NCBI GenBank assembly: GCA_037783545.1
Contig: JBBELK010000635.1
Span: forward strand, 62,001-126,000
DNA from: Henricia sp. BOLD:AAB3569
Lineage: Eukaryota; Echinodermata; Asteroidea; Spinulosida; Echinasteridae
Length of the DNA stretch: 64,000 nucleotides
Direction of reading: 5' to 3'
The translations under genes were made by a program, and so were the position numbers. Shown one piece after another: positions 44,181 to 56,100 of this stretch. Under the pieces are notes generated by a model, which was not told the origin of the DNA, made no database searches, and saw nothing but the letters and a program-made list of their open reading frames with translations. Position 1 is the stretch's first letter. Every line of letters starts with the position of its first letter.

Positions 44181-47100
44181 CTGGAATTGGAAAAGTCGAT
44201 GTCGTGGTATTTCTTCAGTTTTCGAGCAATTTTTTGATTTTATAGTACTGAGAATGTCTTTTTGAAAGCTAATTTTCCAAATTTGAAAACAAAAACCTGC
44301 TGTGCAATTTCGCTATTGATTGCTTTCCGTGACGTTAAACATCCGGGAATGTTTGGTGGTCAACGGTCAAGCGCTTACACGCGTGCGCAAATAGGCGCAC
44401 ATGAACACGCGTAAAAACATTGAACTCAATGCAATGTATAGGTGCGTTCAGACGATGGTTGTTAACTTAAAGTTAAGTCGTTGTAATAGTGGGCACTCGT
44501 GAGTAAACTCGTAAGTAGTGACCGTGTGGACGCACTTACTTACAAGTTACCAACGACGATTTAACTACAAGAAATCTTATGAGTAGCGCGCTACTTACGA
44601 GCGCGAACAGTTTGTGTATATGGGCCGTGTGCATGCTTGCGCGTCGTTGTTAAAGCACCGCGTGGACACGCGTCGTTGGTAGTGCGGCTGTCGTTAACTT
44701 TACCTTGGAAGGTACCGTAGTGCCCGTCTGAACATGCATTATGGGAATCTTTGTGTAAAGCATACTCACTGGCGTACTTTCATTCGAAGATGCCGCACAC
44801 GCACGTTGCGATACGTTCAAATGATTGAGCATGCACTCAGCTTGTTAAAACCAGTGTTTTACTTGATCACAATTTTTAGCCTGAAGAAAGACATTTTTAT
44901 CTTCATCGATACAACAGCCATGACGCAACAACATAAAGCAATGTTAAGTAACGGAGGTAAGTTCAAACCATTGCGCTTTCTTGCCTTTTTTTGGCCGGTA
45001 ATAACTCGATTTACGTGCGTCATGAAATATGGAAACCAAAATGGTGGATAGAAGGCGTTACGTCACCGGAAAGCAATCAATAGGTACGCATCCTCATTAA
45101 CTATACTCTCCCAAAAAAGAAACGCAAAAGAATAATAAAATATCAATTCTTTTTTCACAAAATGTTTTTGCTAAATACAGTGAACTTGTGGATAACAAGG
45201 CACTGATCGACCAATCACTTTGGAATCGCTTTCAAGACTGTTCTGCTTCAGTGATTTCCTCTAGGTGCAAGAGGACCTGTTTGAACAAGAGGACCTGATT
45301 TCCACAACAATGAAATGTAACATTGTTTTTTTCTGAGAGAATTCTGTTCTCAGATAACAATCATGCGATACACAAACAGCCCTAGAAGTGCAGGCTCAGG
45401 GAGGCACTTCAGGCAGAGTGGCGCCCCTGCCTCAGCGGCTTTTACTAGGGCTGGTGCAGTCAGCCTTACAACAGTAGGTGTTTATACACGTTACTGACAG
45501 ATACATGTATATAACATCCCTCAGTCTTCTTGATCTTTCGGCCACAGTACAATAGACTACTAAAGTGTGACGTCATCAAATTTTCTTTTTTGCATTTCAG
45601 CATTATCATGACCATATTTCGGTAGAACATGATGAAAAACCCTCACACATCAAATTTGACATGAATTGGTTCATGGTGGCCCGAGATATGGCCGCATGAA
45701 TACCTAATTAGCCCCATTGAAATCAGTGTAAATTGGCCTGGGTCATAACTGTTTGGAACCGGGCCAATTTACACTGATTTCAATGGGGCTAATTATGTAT
45801 TCATGCGGCCATATCTCGGGCCCCCATGAACCAATTCCCACCAAATTTGGGCTGTGGATATTTTTCATCATGCTCTACCGATACATGGTATCCAAAACGC
45901 TGAAATGCAAAAAAAGTTTTTTTGTGACGTCATCGCTTTAGTAGTCTATTTGCGGTTTAAACAAAATCCGAACCGTATATACTTACTGCGATGGCGGACG
46001 GTCCGGGTTGGGCGGCGGACGGGCCGGGATGGGCGGCGGACGAGCCGGGCTGGGCGGCGGACGGGCCAGGTTGGGCGGCGGACGGGCCGGGTTGGGGGGG
46101 AGATCTCTGTAACTCTAATTTTTGTCGCTTCACGGTATTTCCGGCGCCATCATCGAAACTGTCTAAATCTTCAACATTATCCACTGCACAAAAAGTAATG
46201 AAGATCGTGCGTTCACATTAGGAATCAGTTCTAATTTTTGAAAAAAGAGAAGCCTTTATTCTCAGTGTGAACAAGGATCATCTCACCTGGTCTTTTTCTC
46301 TGAATTTGTTGAAGAGCTGTGTCGCCGAATGTCGACAGCAAACGACGTACTGTATCTTCGTCTGTGCAACCATCTGCTCTGCCCCTCGCACAAGAAATCT
46401 TTAACATTTCTCTAAAGTACCGTGGTGGGTGTTCAATGTGATTGTAATTGGCCTCTTTTTGTATCCAGTCTTGACTTACTGCACTCTCAAGATTTTCTAT
46501 CGAATCTTCCGGCAAACCAACGAAATCACCGTGTCGTGATTCTGCTCGTTTGTCCCTCAAGGAAGTTCTCAAATTCCTCTGAAATAAAAAACAAGGTTGA
46601 ACACACATATTGCAAGTGACTAAGAGTGACTTTATTAAGGTATATGAATAATTATGGACATGACCTTTTTTGGAAATAAGTCAATAAAATACCCCAACAA
46701 AAATATATTACAGAAAATGTCACTTGTTGTTATTCTTTAAGTTTTTTGTCACTTACTTATCATAAGTAAGCCAGACAAAACTCACTCATTTATTAACATG
46801 ATTCAAAATACTCTAAAAATTACAAGGGTATGAATAATTTTGAGCACATTCTGTACATGTATGTTGGTTTTACTAAACATTTCACCACTAGCAAAGACAC
46901 ACAAACTTACCTTGCATTGTCCACAAAGCTCATCAACAACCGCACTCTACGCAAACAAACAAAAATAAATTTAGCTGCTTAAGGGCACAGGCTCGTCAGC
47001 AATGTGCGCGCTCCAAATCTGTGCCACGAAATACGCAGCTCCATAGCAAATGCATGGAGCTGCGTATTTCGTGGCACGAATTTGGCGCGCGCGCATTGCC

Positions 47101-50100
47101 GACGAGCCTGTGCCTTTAAATCTAAAAATAATCTTGAAGTAAAATGTTATTAATGCAATATTTACAGAAGCTCTATTCATCCTATGCAGCACATTTTGGA
47201 GTCACGTCATGAATAACATTTGAATGGATGAATTTAAGTATATATGTGATGAATTTTAGTTGATTCTCATTTTGTTAATTTGTAATTGTTTATTTCATGC
47301 TTTTACCGAAGCTTAGAATGGACATGCTATTGGTATTATGCCACTGTACTGTTATATAGGTAATTGAGGAGAAATGTCTCGGAAAGACCTTTTTGAAACC
47401 TTGAACCTGCCTCATAATTTCATAGACCTGAATTGAAGGTGTTAAAAATGGTAAAATATTAAGGCGGTAGGCCTATGTAATGTATTTCTACTAAGGGCAA
47501 TCAGGTCGGCTCCTTCCTCGCCTTCCACCTCCGTGGCCCTGGTTAGAATCCCGTCCGGGTCGGTATGGATTGGGTTCTCAGTCCCTGCTTGATTACATGG
47601 CCGGGTTCCCCCATGTGATGGTGTTCCCCCACCTCTTAAACTCCAAAATTTAGCATTTCTTCCTGACAGGTTCTCCGGTGCATGGCCGTGATAACGAACC
47701 TCTTCTTGTTTTAGAAAGGTCTCGGAAAGATTTTCGGCTGTGTTCCACTCAGCAATCCTGTTTACAACACTGATAACAGGCATATGTCTTACCTTCCCAC
47801 AATTACATCCTCTGCGCGGACGTGATATCTGTTGGGAATAAGCACGATTTAGAAAATAAACATTTGACATCCCATAAAATGCTTTCGGAAGATAGGGTGC
47901 TTTTTAGATGGCCCATTTTTGTATAATTTGTTTTAAAGGGATTTAGGGGGTGGAAATCTCCTTTCACTTTCATGGTTTTCAACACTATTCCTTTCTTTAT
48001 ATAGTCCTTTATGTACTAAGAAATTTTTATTCGGAATTTCATCCTGGAAAGGTCAGACAATTTCAGTATTTTTTCGAGACTCTTTTCACGCGAAACTGAA
48101 AACGGAAGGTCACGTCAATCAACTCGAGCTATGTGTGTGTCGTCATAGCGAGGAGACACACAGAGCTGCTTTCTGACTGTGGTCGTGTACCTAGCTCCTC
48201 GCAGCAAACACGTACACGTTGTATGGACGCACAGAACCGCGGATTTTCCACAGAGTTGCAAGTGTCACCACCAACAAGGCGCGCACAAAGCTGGCATTTT
48301 ATCGACATCAAAAATGAATTCAGTGTAATAACCACTGAGAAAATACACCGAAAACGTTGAAGACATTTACAGAAAAATTACGACTGGTGGTTTATGCTAT
48401 GCAGAAAGCAAGCAAATTGCTATGCAAAATAGTGACTGTCTCCTCGCTATGACGTAGCGGGTCAATGTATATCATTATTACGTCATCACGGTTGACGAAC
48501 ACGGTCTAGTTTTTCATTTTTCTCTCTAATATAAAGTTAGCAAAAAAGGTAAGAAAAATGCAACTTTATTCAGTAACATCCGTTTTATAAAATAACTTTC
48601 TTCCTTGCCAAGTAGCTTCAAGCTTTCAACCCGGCTTTAATCACTAAAACACCTCTAGGCCACTTCTGCTCAAACTCCATGTAATCCTCAATCGAAACTC
48701 TTGTTAGAGCTTGTATAGTCACCTTTAAATTAATGTTTAGTTCACTCACCAGTCCGGCAGATTCTGGGATATCTAGGCATCTAGCCAAGCACCATGTACC
48801 GTACACAATAATAAATGCTACCAATCATGCTATTTCTGGCCCAGTGACACAATGGGAACAGCTTCTTTCATGGGGAATCATGCAGTGTAACTTGCTCGAG
48901 GCGCCTTCCATCCATCAGCGAGTTTGTTCATGTCAGTATAGGTTCTTAGTGCGTTCCTGATTCCGTGGGGTTTTCTACACTTGTCTTGGGTGGGTTTTTC
49001 TTCCACCTTTAAAATTGGGACTTTCTTGCACATGGTGCTGGAGAACTTCGAGCTACAGGGCAACGACTTAAGTCGGCTTAATCTCAACAACCTGATTCCT
49101 TTAGGGATCATACAAAAGAAGCTTCCTTTGTGAAAAAAACGGTTTTGGAGGCTGTGGCGTGAACCACATTTGACTCGGGAAAGTGTTACAGGACCGGTCT
49201 ATAGGCACAGTGACACATTGTAACGTGCTTTTGACCAATTAAATTGGTTTTTAAACTTTTAGATGATTTGAGGTCTACAAAACTACATAGGCATACTTCA
49301 TACATGGCTGAATCGTAAAATACACTCAGACTTTTACAATAATCGTCTTACGTCTTTGGGCTTGATTGACAAGGGGACGCATTCTCCGTCTGGGTTTTCT
49401 GTGTTTTCTGGGTTGAGCTGTGAAACTTTGCCGTGGCAAGAGAACACGTCCGGGTTGGGAAAGGTTCTCTCAAAATCAAATGTCTCCGAGATTGTTGGAT
49501 ATTTCCATAGTCGTGTCTTGGAAAACCGCCTTATCTGGATATACACAAAACCGACAATCATTTTTTAGCTTTTAAAAGCATACAACCATCTGGAGAGTTT
49601 GCGTGTAAACAAACCTTCATAAAATCATACATCGACCCTGGCTTCATCAGTAAAGCCCTTTTCACACGACATAAAATAAAATAAAAATCGCAAGGTTTGA
49701 GACAGAATTTACTTTATGATTACACGGTAGGGCCAGTTGGCGTACTTTCACATGACACAGCGAAAACATCACTGGCTTTCCTTGAGACGAGAATGCTTTT
49801 TCCGTTGGTCGCTGTCAGACCATTGATTTTGCGCATAAATGCTGCCGAAACAAGCAGCCAAAGGCCAATAACATACCCGCGAGAAAGTGTACTGCGACAG
49901 CCGAGGAGACGAGATTGTCAAAAAGAAAAATAAGTCATGGGGCTACGATGGTGGCGTCCAACATCCAATCAAAAATGGATGGCATGGTCATAATCCAGAA
50001 TCGGAACGGTGATCAGAGCCATGACCGGTGGACGTACTTGCTAAATACTATCGCTTTAAATTTCGCGGGACGTGGCATGTGCATGTTGTGCTGGGACAAG

Positions 50101-53100
50101 GGTTGCGTACGGTGTATAAATGTATCCACGCATGCGCATTGCGTCGAGTGTCGCGAAGGACGTTGTACAAATCGTTTCACACGATAGTTGTCAACAATAC
50201 CTTGAGAAATCTTCCGAATATTTTGTCACCGGGTCCCTTTTGAAAAATATTTCCTCCCCGTTCAGCGCTATAGCCAAACGAAATATAAAAAGATTTTTAG
50301 AGGATGGTTTTGTCAGTGCAGTGAATATCACTGATATTTTTGATTTACCGCTGTCGTATTAGTGTCCAACTGCCAACCATCTTTTATCCCTTTGATAGTA
50401 GCTTCCACGTCCCCCATGGTGTACAGCACAATCATATTCTTGATGGCGTCAAGTTGTCTACTCCGCAGACCATTTTCACTTTCGAGGACTTTCTGTTTAA
50501 AAAGAACATGGAGATTGTCTCGGTTACAATTAAAATGCTGTCTCAATCCATTTTGTACCGTATATTGGCATATATGACCCAGTTGTTGTAGTCAAGTACA
50601 TTTTCACGAGTACGAGTACAAGGAGATGTTTTTTTCATGAGTGCGAGTACGAGTGCGAGTAGTTAACATGCAGACATTGCAGGATTTCAGCTGGCAAATT
50701 TTAAACATAGCTAAGTATTTTTTTTAGTTAAAGGAGCGTGTTTAGATCACAAAACTGCGCCTCCCCATACCTTATGGGTGTATACATTTTATACCATAAT
50801 CATGTTATTTTTTCTCAGCATTCTGAAATTTCACGTTATTGCAAGGATATTAAACAAAATAAAATTAATGATTGGTGAGCCAATGCATAGTGCCGAGATT
50901 GCCCAGTTAACCCAGCCCCTTAGATACTGTTGCTATGTGCTCACAAGCCATTGCAAAAATATGGCGACACAACGTACAAAGCAACGGGACTCGGCATGGA
51001 AAGCACAGATTCATTGGAGAAAACTCAAAGGTATTTATGTTTTAGGGTCGACAGTTACTGTAGCACACACTGAGCGAAGGGCTAGTAATGCAGGGATGAC
51101 ATATATTCATGCGCTTTCCTACCTTTGAACAGCGAATCGCCCGACATTGAAACCAAAATTCACCAGGTCACTGGCGCATACAACATACAAACTGTATGGG
51201 CAGAAAATCGCGTGATTGTTGTGATGATTGCATCACTTTGACCTATGTGGGCGCCGTCTGGTAGCTCTGTTGTGATTGGTCGGCGGGTTCGGCTTGATTG
51301 ACAGGTCGGAACTATGCATTTGTTCAGAGAATAAAATTAATTAAACAGCCTGGTGCCCTGCTTGGTCCATATCCAAAATGAAGATTGAATTATATTTGTG
51401 CATCCACAAAGTTCCATGGTGTGTCATTTTAACTGTAGTATAATTCACAGTAAAGCAATAAACCTATAAGCCCCTTGCATACTAGTAATGTTTCTCGAGA
51501 AACATTTGAGCTTCGGTGTGACCAAAACCCCAACGTTTGTGAAAGACTTTCAGCTATAATGCAGTAGTCCAGGTTCATATTGCGCATACGACATACCGTA
51601 CATGTACATGTATAACATTTCAAAAACGACTAGTTTTGCCTCCAGCCAAATCTCTTTGCATCTCAAAAATATTAACGCCGGAAAAAAACTGACTTCGACA
51701 CCAACTTGAACTTTTATCAGACCAACAAGAGGAACAAACTGAACACAAATGTGGACAGAAGGTCATAGGCATAAAACCCCCGTCTGAAGCACGTGTTGGC
51801 ACGAACGGGTATCTCGGGTAAGCACAAGGTTGTTGTCACAGTTGACATTTGTATTGTTTCTCAAAAAAGAATCTTATGCATATGTATGCGTGTGGATATT
51901 GGCACGATGAAGGTTTCAATGTGAGCACATGCGAGTAATTATGCCAGTTGAAATGGCGTGATGAGTTAGAGAAAAATACATTTCCCAAAACAATCTTAAC
52001 ATGCTCCTTTACTTTTTTTTCATAAGTACATTATCACGAGTGCCAGTACAGTACGTGTACAAGAAAATATTTGTTCACGAGTACGTGTACAGAAAAATGT
52101 ACTCGAGTACGAGGGAGAGTGTATAAGTACGAGTACGAGAACTACAACAGTATGACCATTAGGTCGCTCTTTTAAACACCCCACCTCGAAATTTTTCTTC
52201 AATTTGGCAAATGTTCAAGCCTTCGTGTTCGACAACAGCAGAGATCCGTCACTTGCAGGTACATGTATTATGACAAAAAAAATTATTGCGAAACGGAACG
52301 CCATGATGCAATGACGCCCCTGCTGAATGGTTAGGGACTTTTGATAGTAGTTGTTCTCGAAGAATGAGTTTAAATGTGTTTTGACTTTTGAAATTATTTT
52401 TGTATAAACGATAGACCTACCTCTTTGGCAACAGGATCGTCGTTCCACATGTATATTCTTGCAGCATATTCCTGGTCGGATAAGTCGAAACGTGGTCCAA
52501 ATACGCCAACCTCCATTATCTTGCTGCAAGCCTGATCGGGTGATGTCTGTCCAGTGAGGGTCACTCCCGTGAAATGCTTCAGTAGAAGAGTAACTTTTCT
52601 GTTCTTGGTCGATACCATGGTGCCATCTTTTTCGTCGTCCATCGGCTGCCATGTTTTAGAAGAGGACTCGTCATTCAAACACATCTTCGGCTGAAGTTTC
52701 CACCCGCTGTCTTCCTGTGCGTAATGGGGGAACATGAGTACAACGCTGTCTTGGAAGTTAAGACCCGTTGGACCGCTCTGGATCATAGGAGCCAAAGCAA
52801 CGTCTGCGGGGTTTAGACCATCCGTTGGCGGTGCACTTGGATTGACATAGATGTAAACTTTCTGCAGATCGCCCAGAGGTATGGCACCACGTGGGATGTA
52901 CAGATGAACGTTGTACGCCTCCAAAGCCAAGCTTCCGCCGTCCTCGTCAAAATAGCTGATGGCAATGTATGGTAGTTGGAAAACCTTCTTACGCTTGTCA
53001 CGTCTGTTGAAATCTGCGACAAGGCTTTCGTGCCACCGAAGAATCTTCTGCAAGTGAGTGAGTGTGGCGTCTGAAACGTGAAATGTAACGAACGCATTTG

Positions 53101-56100
53101 TTGAACAGTTTCTGTTCTGAGCGTGTTCAGATTTTTCCAGAAAATAAATGTTGTTTTAATCTAAGAATCATATAAAATACCTCCCCAAAATACTATCCAT
53201 TAGAAGAAAACAGAAAATGGCCAATTATCAATTTGGATGTGGAAGCAAAAATGTTGGAGCCATTACTGTATGGGACGACATAATTTAGTTTACAAAACAT
53301 CAGTGTTTTTTTTATGATATCCTTGAAAATACGGATCGAGAGCGCGAAATTTGAGGTAATGGTAAATAATGAGAACAAATATGAAACATGATATCATCAT
53401 AATCTCAAAACCCACGGGCAAAATGGGGGTGGGGGTGGGGGGGGGGGGGGGGTTCAAAAATGTGATCTGGTCACGCTCCTTTAAAGCTGTGGTATTGGCT
53501 GGATTAACGTCGACTATAGCTTTGTTAAAAATCGCAAATCGAAGAAACAATATTTTAAAATCAATTTTTACTGATTTGCTTGAAACACACGATCAACATA
53601 ATTGCAATATATCGGCTCACAATATTTGTAGGCCTATTGCTTATATAAAACGCTATGAATCTTGCTTTTAAAGTAACTATAAGGAAATCCCCATGTCTAT
53701 AATATTTTCGTTGTGTTGCATACTCATAAAACAAGACTCGCGTTATAACAACATGATTTGTAAAGTCCCAAGTCCCGTTAATTCTGAAATTAAAGAAAAC
53801 TTGGTTTTTTGTTTTCTTTATGGAGGAGTTTAAGAAATTAAGGTATGACCTCCATTACATCAAACAAATTACCTTCTGAACGACCGCTCTTTTGTATTGA
53901 TTCCAGTGTAGTCGTTATATCCGGACTGGGAACTGACTTAGGAGCACTCCTTAATATTAACTGTGAGAAAAATGGGAAGAAGTATGAGGACTACTGTCGT
54001 TCCGATAGCACAGCCAAACAACTCAATAAAAGAAGCATTGTGGTTTAATTATTGTTCTTCTTGTAAATTATTGATTGCTAATGAGCTATTAAGTACGAAA
54101 GCGTGTAGCTGTCAACTTTAAAATAAAATGTTTATATTTATTTTAATGTCGTTAACAACGTGATAGATAATTCAATTCGCAGGAAATTTTCAAACCACAC
54201 ACTTCGTCATTCGAATTCATATATGGGCAGACGTTTGTGGAATTAGTGCACCTAAATTTCACTAATTTGCAAAAACTTTTCCAGTGATATCTATTATGTC
54301 CAAGCATGAAGCAAAGTAAATGATTACAAGGACAAAGTGCTTGCTATGCGAAATATCGAATACTGATCGACAGCGGTGGATCGATGCGTTTGAAGGGAAT
54401 GACGTGGATTATCTCGGGGTTGCAGATAATCTGGGTATCAAATAGTCCGCGGTATGATCAATTGTTGCCACCTTTATTGAATTATGGAAACATAAAAAAA
54501 ACTCACGTAGAGACACACAAGAGACGTGTTTATCATTCAAATGATTTAAATAAAGCAAAGATGAATAACACAATCGGTTGTCTTTTCCAAATTGTCAATT
54601 TTGCAGCATTTTTTTCCCCGTACTTATTTTGATTTTCATTTTGTGAACCTGGTTGCTCTTAGATGAAAACGAAAATGACGATTTCAGTTAAAATCGGGCG
54701 GTTTGCTAAATTGGACGACGACTTTACAGCACTAAACTGACGGACAATGCGCTAAATTGAATAGCATGCTAAATAAATTCTTCCGCACAAAATGCTCTTT
54801 TTGACAATTTGAAATGGACTTACTGCAGGGGACTTAAAACTGCTTTAATATGGAATCATATAAATGAAATTGGTCGCTTGTTTGCTGAAATTGGCCGGGA
54901 AAACCTACATTGTAAGTATTTGAGCCAGCTGGAGAGGAGAAACTCCTCGTCGGTTTTGTTTAGGTAGTCATTTAGGCTCTGACTGGTTTCATTGTTGTTT
55001 TTTTAAATATTTGTTTTCCCGTGTTTTGACTAAGGAAGTTTCAGATTAACAGCCATTGTTGAGACCCAATAGACCAATGACATAATGACGTCACGCAGGT
55101 GCATTATGGGTGAAATGTGGGGACGAAATCTCTGCATCGTTAGTTTGCACAATTATTGCAGGGCCATTTTTGCCGCCTTTTGAGCCCTTAAAAGTTAAAA
55201 CCATAGTTCCGGCGTCTGTCGTGGGCTTAAAATTTACGAAGGCACAACTAAGTTAACACGAACCATTTTAGAAATTTACGATCTTTGTTTTTGACTTTTT
55301 TGCCATCGAATCGGTTAGTAAGGTCCACAAAGTTACGTGCATAATACGCTGGGCGCTTTGCATGCAACGCACGCAAACTACTAGAGATGCAGATATTTCG
55401 TCCTCACTTTTCACCCATAATGCACCGCGGTAAACATTGCGTGACGTTATTACATTGCAGGTCTATTACTTTGACAACTTACGTCACTAACACTTTAGTA
55501 GTCTATTGCACTGGTGGCAACGCAAACATGCTCTTTTGGATGCAAAGTGTAACCTAAAAATTAGAATTTGAGTGTAATAGCAATTTGGCCGTTTTATAAA
55601 GAAGCTAAATGAATGACATTTAAAAATTATACAGCAAATTCAAAAATTTAAATAATTAAACCTGTATACTATACCTACATGACCGTCTGTGCAAAAGATT
55701 TGCAAATTGAAAATCAACCTTTACTTACATATGCATGTTATATTATATCATTATCAGACGGAGGAGTCGAAGGCAGGCGTGATATGCAAAACAACAACAA
55801 ACATTATGTTAAAGAGCTAGAATCCCCCTTGAAGGAAAATCCAGCAGTTAGGTTTTTTTCGATAGTCCAAACATCCCTGTTCCCGACGTGGATTTTTATT
55901 TTTTTTTATTTTCGGTTTTAAGTGGATAAATCGCAAGCAAAAGTGCGCTTTTCGAAAATGAAATTTTCGCGATTTCTGAAACGCTCATTGGTATTCATGA
56001 TATGCGCGTGACCCCGTGACGCAATCCTGAGAAAGAGAAGTCAACACGATTGATAGCTCCATACGTTTACACGCAAAAAACTTGGAAAACCGTCTGTTAG

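Noticed and set aside
45991-46221. Plus-strand frame MADGPGWAADGPGW
   Set aside because: Antisense shadow of the PGPSAAQ linker exon, which has matched splice phases on the minus strand.
47442-47740. Long minus-strand frame beyond the CxC micro-exon
   Set aside because: Most of the frame is SINE sequence; only the 36-bp micro-exon has matched splice sites.
52215-52652. Minus-strand frame overlapping the ZU5 exon
   Set aside because: Alternative-frame shadow of the ZU5 coding exon and the following intron.
55679-55735. Fourth juxtamembrane exon copy near 55.73 kb
   Set aside because: Donor TAT|GTAAGT is kept, but there is no acceptor and a stop interrupts the frame; treated as dead.
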